Shown here piece by piece: positions 1 to 6,875 of a stretch of DNA of 14,707 bases (its first letter is position 1; every line of letters begins with the position of its first letter). Below the pieces are notes generated by a model that did no database searches, was not told where the DNA came from, and was given only the letters and a program-made list of their open reading frames with translations. The translations under genes and the position numbers were made by a program. The stretch comes from Chloroflexota bacterium (lineage in GTDB: Bacteria > Chloroflexota > Dehalococcoidia > Lucifugimonadales > JADFKI01), in contig JADFKI010000059.1 in assembly GCA_022565015.1 (NCBI GenBank), forward strand, positions 1-14,707, read 5' to 3'.

Positions 1-130
1 CTAAGAGCCTATCCGGAAACCTCATTTGGACGTCTTACGGTCCTTCGACCGTGCTCAGGACGAACGGAAGATTGCCCGTTCGTGGTGAGCTTGTCAAACC
101 ATTCGTGGCAGTTTTCGGATAGGCTCTTAG
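1..130. repeat. Palindromic MITE-like repeat with 20-base terminal inverted repeats
   Basis: The first 20 bases (1-20) and positions 111-130 are reverse complements with one mismatch, so the 130-base unit has clear terminal inverted repeats around GAGCCTATCCGGAAAC. A second inverted pair lies inside (54-67 against 76-89, 12 of 14 matching). The unit encodes nothing convincing. The size and nested palindrome resemble a miniature inverted-repeat element mobilised by an IS of another locus; IS5-type elements have loosely similar ends, but that link is from memory. The left flank is outside the window, so a target-site duplication cannot be checked. Confidence 0.7.
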
Positions 131-241
131 CGATTGGGGGTATCGGCCGGCCTTTTCTGGAGGCGAATTGACGCTCCAAGGGCAACTCTGAAATTCAGTG
201 GTGAGGAGTATGGCTGCGTACGACACGTAGGTCGCCGTTAT

Positions 242-622
242 CTAGCAGGAGTCCTGGCTCACCCGGCCTGCCGCAGTTACGTAATACGTGCATTTGGTCG
301 TGGCCTGGCGTAGGTAGTCGCCCGTTGCGCCGCTATAGAGTGGATAGGTGCCGTCAGGGAATGCGCTCATGGCGTTAGTGGCGCTGGCCTGAGGAATGGC
401 CGTAACCGAGTCCAGCTCCTGATCGCTCATCATGGTGTGCAGTGCAGAGGCCACGTTCATCAGCTCGCCGGCATTGGCCTTGGCCTCACTTCTACTCTTT
501 ATGGTGGCGACAGTGGGAACGGCCACCGCTGCCACAATGCCCAGGATGGCTACCGCTATCAGGATCTCTACAAGCGTAAAGCCGCGTTTCCGCGTCAGAA
601 ACCTAAGGGCGACGCCCCTCAT
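242..622 (-). CDS. Type IV pilin-like prepilin (N-methylated)
   Basis: This gene encodes a 126-residue protein with a short basic leader ending in RKRG, followed by FTLVEILIAVAILGIVAAVAV. That is the class III prepilin signal: cleavage by prepilin peptidase between Gly and Phe, N-methylation of the new Phe1, Glu at +5, and a hydrophobic helix that embeds in the membrane and packs the pilus core. The C-terminal half is a small globular domain with two cysteines (TKCTYY and the final SQDSC) that could form the usual D-loop disulfide. The ATG at 622 was chosen because GGAGGGG precedes it at a good distance; an upstream in-frame start at 655 would add 11 residues with no purpose. No other pilus-assembly gene is visible nearby, so it could be a minor pilin or pseudopilin. 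Family assignment is firm; its role as major or minor pilin is unknown. Confidence 0.85.
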   Translation of the reverse strand: MRGVALRFLTRKRGFTLVEILIAVAILGIVAAVAVPTVATIKSRSEAKANAGELMNVASALHTMMSDQELDSVTAIPQASATNAMSAFPDGTYPLYSGATGDYLRQATTKCTYYVTAAGRVSQDSC

Positions 623-978
623 ATCCGCTTCCCCTCCAAATGAGCACTGCCGCACGTAAGTCGTCCCCGCAATCTCAGTGAGTGGGCCAGGTTTTAAATT
701 CGTGCGGAAATGGTGTGAATCCCTGTATTAGTATTGTGGTACATTTGTAGCGTTTGGTCGTGGGTACTCGCATCCAAGAGCGCGGCGAGGCCCGCACCTA
801 TCGAGCTTCAGCGACCCCGATGATTCCACGGGCAACGGACAGACATATTTCATGTACTGAGGGCGCTTCTAACCCTCGCGGCGAAGGAAACCCGTACATC
901 TCGCACGCATCCATTGCTCTGAGTCATTGCCTGCAACCGTCGCATTTTTCATATCAATAAAAGGAATGACGGCCCGAC
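623..978. other. Non-coding stretch between pilin and phosphotransferase
   Basis: About 355 bases lie upstream of the pilin start and downstream of the phosphotransferase stop, both on the minus strand. The part nearest the pilin is AT-richer and should hold its promoter, but no convincing -35/-10 pair could be picked out. Open frames here have no recognisable content. No tRNA-like fold or terminator with a T-run was seen. Confidence 0.5.
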
Positions 979-1941
979 TCAGTTTTGCTCCAAGATCTTG
1001 AGGATACGCCGGCGCATCCATTCATAGTCGCTCAGCTTCCCCGACATCCCATACCAGCGCATCGAGTCGAGACAGATGTAGCACTGATAGCACACCAGCC
1101 GCTCCGCGTAGTGAGGCATAGAGCGGCCTCTATCCCGGTAATACTGCTCGAAAAGCGACCGATAGTCCGCGTCTGGATAGCCAATGTCGAGCCAGGCAAC
1201 GTCGTAGAGAAAATCGCCGTACACGGAATTGGCCCAGTCCAGGACTGCGGTGATCTTTCCGTCCTCGGCAAGGACATTTCCGAAGGCGTAGTCCGCATGC
1301 ACGAGAAACCGCTCCTCCGGACAGTATTTCAGTAGCGACCTCATCTGCTCATAGATGCGGTCAAAGAACTCCCGGTCGACGAACGTCTCGTCGAACATCC
1401 AGTGCCACTTGCCGTAGAAGCCTTCTTCCGACTCTTCATTGGCGACATCCAGCAGATAGTCCGCCCAGCTTGGGAATAGGCCTGCGCCCCTGTCGTCGAA
1501 GAGGCCGTAATTCTGCGTATCGCTGATATCAATGCGATGTATCGTATCCAGGGTCTCGATCACTGCGGGGATGACTCGTCGGTAATCAGAAGGCTCCAGC
1601 TCGTCAAGGGGCACGCCGGGATACTTCAGCGAGATGGCAAAGAGGAGGCCATCGAAGGTACCACGGTGGAGTATAGGAGGCACTGGAATACCCGACGAAG
1701 CGAGCCTCTCGGCTATCAGCTGGTCCTTCCCGAATGCCATGGCCATCTTACCGGTGTTGAAGCGTACGATATAGTCTTTGCCGGCTACGCTGAAAGAAAA
1801 GGCGCTGGATATCTGACCCGTGCCGACGGGAGCCAGCCGCTCCACGGACTGCCCAAAGCGATCCTTCAGGAGCTGCCCGATCTGCGACGGGTCAATATGG
1901 GGTTTCACCATGTCCGCGATTGGCTCCCATTGCTGGATCAC
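979..1941 (-). CDS. APH-family phosphotransferase, hygromycin-kinase-like
   Basis: The 320-residue product has the protein-kinase-like fold of aminoglycoside phosphotransferases. Visible motifs are an N-lobe with a Gly-rich turn (VGTGQIS, about 39-45), the catalytic loop LVHADYAFGN (H215, D217, N222) and the metal-binding VLDWAN (D235), followed by YGDFLYDVAW. The last part resembles the Hph/APH(4) subgroup. Such enzymes transfer the ATP gamma-phosphate to a hydroxyl of an aminoglycoside or another small molecule, in the cytosol; many environmental members have no known substrate, so resistance is not established. The start is uncertain: GTG at 1941 gives the full length, while ATG at 1911 (residue 11) has a GGGAG upstream. 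Similarity to the relic copy at 6098-6201 extends back exactly to the GTG. The gene stands alone and is transcribed away from the ABC transporter operon. Confidence 0.85.
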   Translation of the reverse strand: MIQQWEPIADMVKPHIDPSQIGQLLKDRFGQSVERLAPVGTGQISSAFSFSVAGKDYIVRFNTGKMAMAFGKDQLIAERLASSGIPVPPILHRGTFDGLLFAISLKYPGVPLDELEPSDYRRVIPAVIETLDTIHRIDISDTQNYGLFDDRGAGLFPSWADYLLDVANEESEEGFYGKWHWMFDETFVDREFFDRIYEQMRSLLKYCPEERFLVHADYAFGNVLAEDGKITAVLDWANSVYGDFLYDVAWLDIGYPDADYRSLFEQYYRDRGRSMPHYAERLVCYQCYICLDSMRWYGMSGKLSDYEWMRRRILKILEQN

Positions 1942-2397
1942 GCCATCGAATGCAGGCTTTCTTACGAGGCTTTGAGCATACGGTTATGGCGTGAAAGGAA
2001 CGCAATCAGGTCTGGTAGCGCCACTAGTAGCCGCGTTGGTGAGCTCCCGTGTGGTCAGAGTCGGGTTTTGCTACCCTACATTGAAATCAATGTCGTTAGA
2101 TTGCGGCGGTTGCTTTGCACTCAATGACCTTATCATTATGCGCGAGGGGAGCATAGTCGCCTCGCCTACGACAATCGTCTCCTGTAGCCGTAATGTCGGG
2201 TCTGTTTATGCGCAGAGGGCCGGTAGGCGGTGGATATGGGTGGTCAATGAGAATATCTTGGCACTTGATATTCGGTGATGCTAATATCTGGCGGCCTGTA
2301 GGTCAAGCTGGAGCTCTCTCTCCCATCCATTCAATCAGCCTATAACTGAAACGATTATCCCCAATAGGCGAGGCGAAATTGTCGAGGAGTTGAGTCA
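1942..2397. other. Divergent intergenic region, phosphotransferase / ABC operon
   Basis: These 456 bases separate the minus-strand phosphotransferase from the plus-strand transporter operon and should contain both promoters. A palindrome CATTGA-AA-TCAATG lies at 2079-2092, and a candidate promoter with repeated half-sites lies at 2251-2288 (separate entry). Open frames present here show no family features and have no credible ribosome-binding sites. Confidence 0.5.
2251..2288 (+). promoter_or_regulatory. Candidate promoter with overlapping GATATT half-sites
   Basis: TTGGCA at 2258-2263 lies 18 bases before TAATAT at 2282-2287, a plausible sigma-70-type pair about 110 bases upstream of the substrate-binding protein start. 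Overlapping it are GAATATC (2251-2257) and GATATTC (2267-2273), a perfect inverted repeat with a 9-base spacer, plus a third AATATC at 2283-2288. The arrangement would suit a dimeric repressor or activator. This is pattern-based only. Confidence 0.35.
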
Positions 2398-2631
2398 GTG
2401 AGAAAATTGATGTGGGTTACACCATTGATGGCCGCAATGCTGGCTTTTGTAGTAGCGTGCGGCGCTAGCGAGGAGGCACCACCGGCGTCGCCTCCCGCTG
2501 CCGCGCCTGCTGTCGCCGCGCCCGCTGCAGCACCACCGGCCGCCGCTCAACCCGGCGTGAGTGGGCCGCAGTACGGCGGTGTCCTTCGTTACGGGCGGCA
2601 CTGGGACCCATCGGTTTTGATGCCCATGTGA
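2398..2631 (+). CDS. ABC substrate-binding lipoprotein, N-terminal part (frameshifted)
   Basis: This frame holds the signal peptide and mature N-terminus of the binding protein whose body is in the next frame (2628-4088). GTG at 2398 follows GAGGAG with an 8-base spacer. The product starts MRKLMWVTPLMAAMLAFVVACG: a lipoprotein signal with lipobox VVAC and lipidated Cys21. An Ala/Pro-rich tether (about 25-52) follows, then YGGVLRYGRHWDP, the typical start of the family 5 extracellular solute-binding domain (usually GGTLR-x-G-x-x-x-DP). After WDP the frame runs into nonsense (SVLMPM) and stops. Moving to the -1 frame at about 2610 gives IGFDAHVTDDPQ, the expected continuation. One missing base in the CCC run at 2607-2609 would explain the break, either as a genuine mutation or as a sequencing/assembly error. 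Joined, the protein would be about 563 residues. Confidence 0.75.
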   Translation: MRKLMWVTPLMAAMLAFVVACGASEEAPPASPPAAAPAVAAPAAAPPAAAQPGVSGPQYGGVLRYGRHWDPSVLMPM

Positions 2632-4088
2632 CCGACGACCCACAGATGACCTTCTGGGCCGTCTATAGCAGCACGGTGCGTTATGACTGGAATCAACCAG
2701 GGTTCGCCATCGTCCCGGACCTCGCCACCCGCTGGGAAACGAGCAGCGACGGCCGGAGTTGGACTTTCAACCTCAACCCCAACGCCCGCTTCCACAACGG
2801 AGAGCCGGTCACGAGCGCCGACGTGGTTGCGAGCCTGAAGCGGCACGGCCGCCCTGGGGGCGAGGCTTCCATTGCCCCGCTGGTGAGGAACAACATAACC
2901 GGCTACGAGACCCCCGACGACAACACCGTAATTGTGAACCTCAACGCCATCCGGCCCGACCTGATCCACCAGATGGCCAACAACAACACGAGCATCATGC
3001 CCAGCTCGATCATCGATCAGCTCGGCGGCACGGAGGGCGACGAGATCGAAGACACGGCCATGCTCATCGGCAGCGGGCCCTTCATGTTTGACCGCTTTGA
3101 GCCGGGCGTCGTCTTCGGCATGCGGCGCAACTCCAATTTCTACCAGGAGGGCTTGCCTTACATGGACGGCATTGACGTGCTCATCTTTGGTGATGTAAGC
3201 ACCATGAACGCCGCCTTCATGGCCGGCGAGCTCGACATGTTCAGTCCGATCAGGAACGACGCCACCCTTGTGGAGGAGGCGCGACGGGGCCGGCCCGATG
3301 CCCGCTACGAGCAGGCCACCGGAGCCTACATGCGGTTTGCCATCTTGAACCCACAGGAGGAGCTTTTCCAGGACTTCCGCGTCCGCAAGGCCATCTACCT
3401 AGGCTGGGACCGGTGGGGCCAGATCAAGACCAACGAGGGCGGGGAAGGGCAGCCGATGCTCACCGTACCGCCCTTGCTGGGCGGCCTCACAGAGGACGAG
3501 GTGGACCCGGACACCGGCCTCGTGCCGTATCGACGGGACAAGACGGAGGCCTATGCAGAGGCGCGGGCGCTCCTCGAGGAAGCAGGTGCGATGGGAAAGA
3601 CCGTCCGCCTGTTCCATCATCCCGCGGGCACGCACAGGGACACGGCCATCTTCTACGCACAGGGCCTCAGGGAGATCGGGCTCAACGTGGAGGTTGACAC
3701 GCCGCCCGACGGGGCTGCCTTCCAGCTGCGGGAGAGTCCCTGCGAGTTCATGATTGAGATCCACCGGGCCGCCCCCGACTTCGCCGACCCCAACGCCTGG
3801 CTGGTGTTCTTCGAGCGGGGATCTCCGCAGAACCGGTGCAACGCCGAGATGCCCAAGGTCTGGGACCTCTTCGACCAGCAGGCCGGCATGATCGACCCGC
3901 AGGAGCGAAAACCCATTATCAGCGAGATGACGGAGCTGCTGGCCAACGACCCGGACGAGGGCCTTTGGATCTATAACCTGCATCAGGCAGGCTACTGGTT
4001 CAGTATCAACCCGAAGTTCCACTGGCCCACGCCGAGACTACTTCGGCCAGGCGGCTGGCGCTTCGTTGACGCCTGGCTCGAGCAGTAA
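2628..4088 (+). CDS. ABC peptide/nickel-type substrate-binding protein, main body (SBP family 5)
   Basis: This is the bulk of the extracytoplasmic solute-binding protein, continuing from 2398-2631 after a -1 frameshift; the GTG at 2628 is not a natural start since it lies inside the domain. Family 5 landmarks run in order: LATRWETSSDGRSWTFNLNPNARFHNGEPVTSADVV, then GSGPFMFDRFEPG, then the second-lobe segment VRKAIYLGWDR, and a C-terminal closing part GLWIYNLHQAGYWFSINPKFHW. The family (DppA/OppA/NikA) captures peptides, nickel chelates, sugars or other small solutes and delivers them to a paired permease; the ligand cannot be read from sequence. It is followed by the two matching permeases, so it is the first gene of an importer operon. 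If the frameshift is real, the body would lack a signal peptide and the importer would be dead. Confidence 0.85.
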   Translation: MTDDPQMTFWAVYSSTVRYDWNQPGFAIVPDLATRWETSSDGRSWTFNLNPNARFHNGEPVTSADVVASLKRHGRPGGEASIAPLVRNNITGYETPDDNTVIVNLNAIRPDLIHQMANNNTSIMPSSIIDQLGGTEGDEIEDTAMLIGSGPFMFDRFEPGVVFGMRRNSNFYQEGLPYMDGIDVLIFGDVSTMNAAFMAGELDMFSPIRNDATLVEEARRGRPDARYEQATGAYMRFAILNPQEELFQDFRVRKAIYLGWDRWGQIKTNEGGEGQPMLTVPPLLGGLTEDEVDPDTGLVPYRRDKTEAYAEARALLEEAGAMGKTVRLFHHPAGTHRDTAIFYAQGLREIGLNVEVDTPPDGAAFQLRESPCEFMIEIHRAAPDFADPNAWLVFFERGSPQNRCNAEMPKVWDLFDQQAGMIDPQERKPIISEMTELLANDPDEGLWIYNLHQAGYWFSINPKFHWPTPRLLRPGGWRFVDAWLEQ

Positions 4089-4095
4089 GCAGATC

Positions 4096-4126
4096 GGAGA
4101 GGTACGCCGGGAGCCTGTGCCTCTCC
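4096..4126 (+). other. Intercistronic stem-loop between binding protein and permease
   Basis: GGAGAGGTAC (4096-4105) pairs with GTGCCTCTCC (4117-4126), a 10-pair stem with one T-G wobble and an 11-base loop, eight bases after the binding-protein stop. No T-run follows, so it is not a typical intrinsic terminator. Such hairpins after binding-protein genes often protect the upstream mRNA and set a higher level of binding protein than permease; that role is inferred. Confidence 0.5.
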
Positions 4127-4205
4127 AGGATGCTGCGGGCCCCCTGTTTTGCTCACTAAATTCCTGTGTGGAACGTTAGGAGGCGAGGCACGTATAAACA
4201 CATGA

Positions 4206-5192
4206 TTGGCAAGGCCGGGTGATACGGTGTACAGGAACTACGTTGTCCGCCGCCTTATAACAGGAGTTTTCCTGCTCTTCGGCGTCACGATCGTCGTTTT
4301 CATGTTGGTCCGGGTCATCCCCGGGGACCCAGCCGTGGGTATTATGTCGCAGCGTGTGGGCGAGGGCCGGCCCATCGACCTGGTGAGGCTAGAGCAGCTT
4401 CGCGAGGAGTTGGGTCTCAACCGTCCTCTAACTGCCCAATACGCTACCTGGATCTGGAGCACCCTGCGGGGGGACCTGGGAAAGGCCATTACGTGGAACC
4501 GGCCGGTAGCCCAGGAGATTCCACGACGTTTCGCGCGCACCGCCCAGGTGGCACTGATGGGGCTGGCGTTTATCCTGGTGACATCGACTGTCTTTGGCAC
4601 GTTGGCGGCGGTGCGGCAGGGCACGTTCCTGGATAACGCCGTCCGCCTGGTGGCCGTGGGGGGTATGGCCCTCCCTACCTTTCTCATCGGCACGCTGGTC
4701 ATCTTGATTCTGGTGCTCATTTTCGACTGGTTCCCTCCCTTCGGCTACGCCACACTCTGGAGCGAACCGTGGACGGCGTTCAAGCAGTTTATATGGCCCG
4801 CCCTGGCCCTGGGCTTCTACTTTGGGGCGGCGCTGACCAGACTGGTGCGCAACACCATGCTCGAGGTGCTGCGGGAGGACTACGTCCGCACGGCGCGGGC
4901 CAAGGGCCTCACGGAGCGTGTGGTGACCTACCGGCACGCCCTTCGCAACACCATGGCTCCCAACCTGACCATGTTCAGCCTGCTCTCCATCGAGCTCCTG
5001 GGCGGGTCGGTGATCATCGAGAACATCTTTAACATCAATGGCCTTGGATCGGGGTTGGTGGAAGCCTTGGAGTACAGGGACTACGCCTATATCCAGGCGT
5101 CGGTGATGGTCTTCGGGGTACTTGTCGTTGGGATAAATCTGTTCACGGACCTCCTCTACGGCTTCGTTGACCCACGAATCAGGCTCGAGTAA
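4206..5192 (+). CDS. ABC transporter permease, DppB/OppB type
   Basis: The 328-residue inner-membrane protein has the DppB layout: an N-terminal membrane segment (YVVRRLITGVFLLFGVTIVVFMLVRVIPGDPA), the periplasmic loop with LREELGLNRPL and the phrase YATWIWSTLRGDLG, and several more hydrophobic helices. The cytoplasmic coupling (EAA) loop, DYVRTARAKGLTERVVTYRHALRN, contacts the ATPase. It ends with the family's FTDLLYGFVDPRIRLE. It forms a heterodimeric channel with the following permease. The start is uncertain: TTG at 4206 is the longest; GTG at 4227 would begin just before the conserved YVVRR. The nearest strong Shine-Dalgarno, AGGAGG at 4178-4183, is rather far from either, and an ATG at 4202 is in the wrong frame and stops after six codons, so a small indel here is possible. 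Confidence 0.92.
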   Translation: MARPGDTVYRNYVVRRLITGVFLLFGVTIVVFMLVRVIPGDPAVGIMSQRVGEGRPIDLVRLEQLREELGLNRPLTAQYATWIWSTLRGDLGKAITWNRPVAQEIPRRFARTAQVALMGLAFILVTSTVFGTLAAVRQGTFLDNAVRLVAVGGMALPTFLIGTLVILILVLIFDWFPPFGYATLWSEPWTAFKQFIWPALALGFYFGAALTRLVRNTMLEVLREDYVRTARAKGLTERVVTYRHALRNTMAPNLTMFSLLSIELLGGSVIIENIFNINGLGSGLVEALEYRDYAYIQASVMVFGVLVVGINLFTDLLYGFVDPRIRLE

Positions 5193-5203
5193 AGGAGGGC
5201 GGG

Positions 5204-6094
5204 GTGCAGGAGACCACTCCTACGACGACCATTCAGAGGCGAGGCGAGGCTGCGCCTCTGCTGGCCCGGGCGGCGCGACTGTTCAAGAGACAGCCGGTGG
5301 GATTCGTGAGCGCCATTATCCTGGTGGCCCTCATCGTTACCGCCATCGTAGGGCCGATCGCTGCACCCTACGACCCGATTCAGGTGGACGCAGACGCCGC
5401 TCTCAAAGCCCCAAGCTCCGCGCACTTGTTTGGGACGGACAACCTGGGCAGGGACCTGCTTAGCCGCGTCCTCCAGGGGGCCCGCATCTCCCTGTCGGTC
5501 GGCTTCCTGGTTCTCCTGATCGGTGTCTCCATCGGCACGTTCGTCGGGCTGGTGTCCGGTTACTACGGTGGAGTGACGGACCAGGTTATCCAGAGATTGG
5601 TGGACCTGAGCCTGACGGTGCCGACCCTCTTGCTGGCCCTGGTGATCGTGACGGCGCTGGGCCCCTCCCTTCCCAACGTCGTAATCGCCATCGCCACGAT
5701 CCAGACGCCCCGGCTCATCCGTCTCGTGCGGTCCGTCGTGCTGACGTTGAAGGAGAGCGACTATGTGACGGCGGCCATCGCCCTGGGAGCGAACGACGCG
5801 CGCATCCTGACACGACACATTCTGCCCCAGACCTTTGTCTCAGTCATCGTCATGGCCACGCTTATTCTGCCCAACGCTATCTTGGTGGAGGCCTCCCTCA
5901 GCTTCCTGGGGCTGGGCGTGCCGGAGCCGGCCCCTTCCTGGGGGAGGATGCTCTCCGACGCCCGCAGGTTCTTGCAGACGGGCCCGTGGATGGCCATGGC
6001 CCCTGGAATCCTCATCGCAATCACTGTGTTCTCCGGCAACATGCTGGGGGATATGCTGCGCGACGTCCTGGACCCTCGGCTTCGGAGCCGATAG
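5204..6094 (+). CDS. ABC transporter permease, DppC/OppC type
   Basis: This 296-residue partner permease starts at GTG 5204, 11 bases after the previous stop, with GGAGG at 5194-5198. It shows the DppC N-terminal cytoplasmic tail and first helix (QPVGFVSAIILVALIVTAIVGPIAAPYDP), the signature HLFGTDNLGRDLLSRVLQGARISL, and an EAA loop ESDYVTAAIALGANDARILTRHILPQ. The typical closing segment LSFLGLGVPEPAPSWGRML...MLGDMLRDVLDPRLRSR is also present. It completes the membrane channel of the importer. DppD/DppF-like ATPases usually follow, but here the next sequence is a relic phosphotransferase fragment and then genes on the other strand, so the energising subunits must be encoded elsewhere or have been lost. 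Confidence 0.95.
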   Translation: MQETTPTTTIQRRGEAAPLLARAARLFKRQPVGFVSAIILVALIVTAIVGPIAAPYDPIQVDADAALKAPSSAHLFGTDNLGRDLLSRVLQGARISLSVGFLVLLIGVSIGTFVGLVSGYYGGVTDQVIQRLVDLSLTVPTLLLALVIVTALGPSLPNVVIAIATIQTPRLIRLVRSVVLTLKESDYVTAAIALGANDARILTRHILPQTFVSVIVMATLILPNAILVEASLSFLGLGVPEPAPSWGRMLSDARRFLQTGPWMAMAPGILIAITVFSGNMLGDMLRDVLDPRLRSR

Positions 6095-6097
6095 GGG

Positions 6098-6201
6098 CGC
6101 TCGATAGGCTGCCCAAAGTGATCCTTCAGGAGCTGCCTGATCTACGGCGGGTCAATATGTGGTCTCACCATGTCCGCGATTGGCACGCGTCCCTAGATCA
6201 C
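6098..6201 (-). pseudogene. Relic 5' end of an APH phosphotransferase gene
   Basis: These 104 bases align without gaps to 1838-1941, the first 34 or so codons of the phosphotransferase at 979-1941, with roughly 85% identity by eye. Read on the minus strand the copy begins GTG ATC TAG and carries a second TAG at codon 20, so it is dead; recognisable residues include PIADMVRPHIDP and RQLLKDHFGQ. Similarity ends abruptly at both sides: at the GTG on one side, and four bases beyond the permease stop on the other. It is a decayed duplicate, or the trace of a once complete paralogue truncated by a deletion. Confidence 0.8.
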
Positions 6202-6217
6202 GCTCTCGGCCTTCGTC

Positions 6218-6256
6218 GCCAATAATCTTCTGATTGGCCTGGAAAACGCTCAGGCC
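6218..6256. terminator. Weak overlapping hairpins between convergent genes
   Basis: GCCAAT (6218-6223) pairs with ATTGGC (6233-6238), and GGCCTG (6236-6241) pairs with CAGGCC (6251-6256). The two stems share 6236-6238 and cannot form together. They lie between the convergent permease and globin genes, where a bidirectional terminator is expected, but no T-run follows on either strand. Confidence 0.25.
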
Positions 6257-6313
6257 GCCGAAGCTTACTAAACGATGACGAGAGTCACAAAGAGACTGCG
6301 GAATAAATCTCCT

Positions 6314-6691
6314 CTAGTCCACGATGTCTGCACGAAGGCCGTTAAGAAAGGCACACACTTCGCTTTTTTCCATTTCCGGGACCTCGAACTTATCTAGGGT
6401 CGCTACGCAGTGCTCCATGAGAATATCGTAATCATGCTCACTGATGCCCAGCCCATGGTGTGATGTCTTCATGTCGCGGCCGGTATAAAAGACGGGGCCG
6501 CCGGTGGCTTCACACAAGAAATCGACTATCAACTGCCGGTCTCGTCTCTTTGTATCTTTGCTGTCGCCCGCCCAATAGTAGCCAATCGTTGGGTCGCTCA
6601 TGAGGCGTTCGAGGAACTCGTCAGTGACCGCTGCGATGGCGTCATACCCGCCAAGGCGCGTGTACAGCGATTCCTCCTGTGAGTCAGTCAT
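6314..6691 (-). CDS. Truncated haemoglobin, group I-like (globin copy 1)
   Basis: The 125-residue product is a 2-over-2 globin: LYTRLGGYDAIAAVTDEFLERL near the N-terminus, RQLIVDFLCEATGGPVFYTGRDMKTSHHGLGIS in the middle, and a C-terminal helix. H78 in the MKTSH motif is the proximal haem ligand (F8); the GGP loop is the EF region. These small cytosolic haem proteins bind O2, NO or similar ligands and are usually tied to NO detoxification or oxygen/redox sensing. By alignment the B10 position, Tyr in many group I members, is Leu27. ATG at 6691 was chosen because GGAGGAG lies six bases upstream; an in-frame start at 6724 has none. It is a close paralogue of the next globin (6876-7265) in the same orientation and has its own 185-base upstream region. 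Confidence 0.9.
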   Translation of the reverse strand: MTDSQEESLYTRLGGYDAIAAVTDEFLERLMSDPTIGYYWAGDSKDTKRRDRQLIVDFLCEATGGPVFYTGRDMKTSHHGLGISEHDYDILMEHCVATLDKFEVPEMEKSEVCAFLNGLRADIVD

Positions 6692-6812
6692 GGTTTCTCC
6701 TCCGCACCTAGCTCGAATATCCATTAGCCCGCAACATACCGTTCAATCGAACGATTCACCAGACTTTACCGAACATTGATATCCGATGCTAACCGAGGAG
6801 AGCTTTAGGCAA

Positions 6813-6832
6813 CATCCCAGAACTCTGTGATT
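6813..6832 (-). promoter_or_regulatory. Conserved 20-base element upstream of globin copy 1
   Basis: This 20-mer (minus-strand core AGTTCTGGGATG) matches 7384-7403 at 18 of 20 positions. It lies about 122 bases upstream of the globin start at 6691; the partner lies about 119 bases upstream of the other globin start. The surrounding sequence is not obviously alike, so a protein-binding site is possible, as is a remnant of the tandem duplication. A small palindrome, CGTTC-N4-GAACG at 6740-6753, lies nearer the start. Confidence 0.4.
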
Positions 6833-6875
6833 TCAACCTGTTCTCGACAAGGTTGTGAAGGACGCGAACGAGTTG

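Noticed and set aside
1..134. A target-site duplication around the left palindromic element.
   Set aside because: The left flank is outside the window, and CTAA/TTAG at the ends are part of the inverted repeat rather than a direct repeat.
754..960. A 68-codon plus-strand open frame in the gap between pilin and phosphotransferase.
   Set aside because: It has no ribosome-binding site, domain or compositional sign of coding; treated as non-coding.
1537..2127. A 196-codon plus-strand open frame opposite the start of the phosphotransferase gene.
   Set aside because: Most of it is antisense to the well-supported minus-strand gene; the product has no recognisable domain and there is no convincing ribosome-binding site.
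2604..2631. Programmed -1 ribosomal frameshifting in the binding-protein gene.
   Set aside because: The site lacks a canonical X-XXY-YYZ slippery heptamer and no strong downstream structure was seen; a single missing C is simpler.
3399..4022. A 207-codon minus-strand open frame inside the substrate-binding protein gene.
   Set aside because: It is the complement of conserved family 5 binding-protein sequence and its product is low in recognisable structure; GC-rich codons keep the opposite frame open.
5156..5818. A 220-codon minus-strand open frame across the second permease.
   Set aside because: It is antisense to a permease with full family signatures; the product is rich in Gln, Arg and Asp as expected of a shadow frame.
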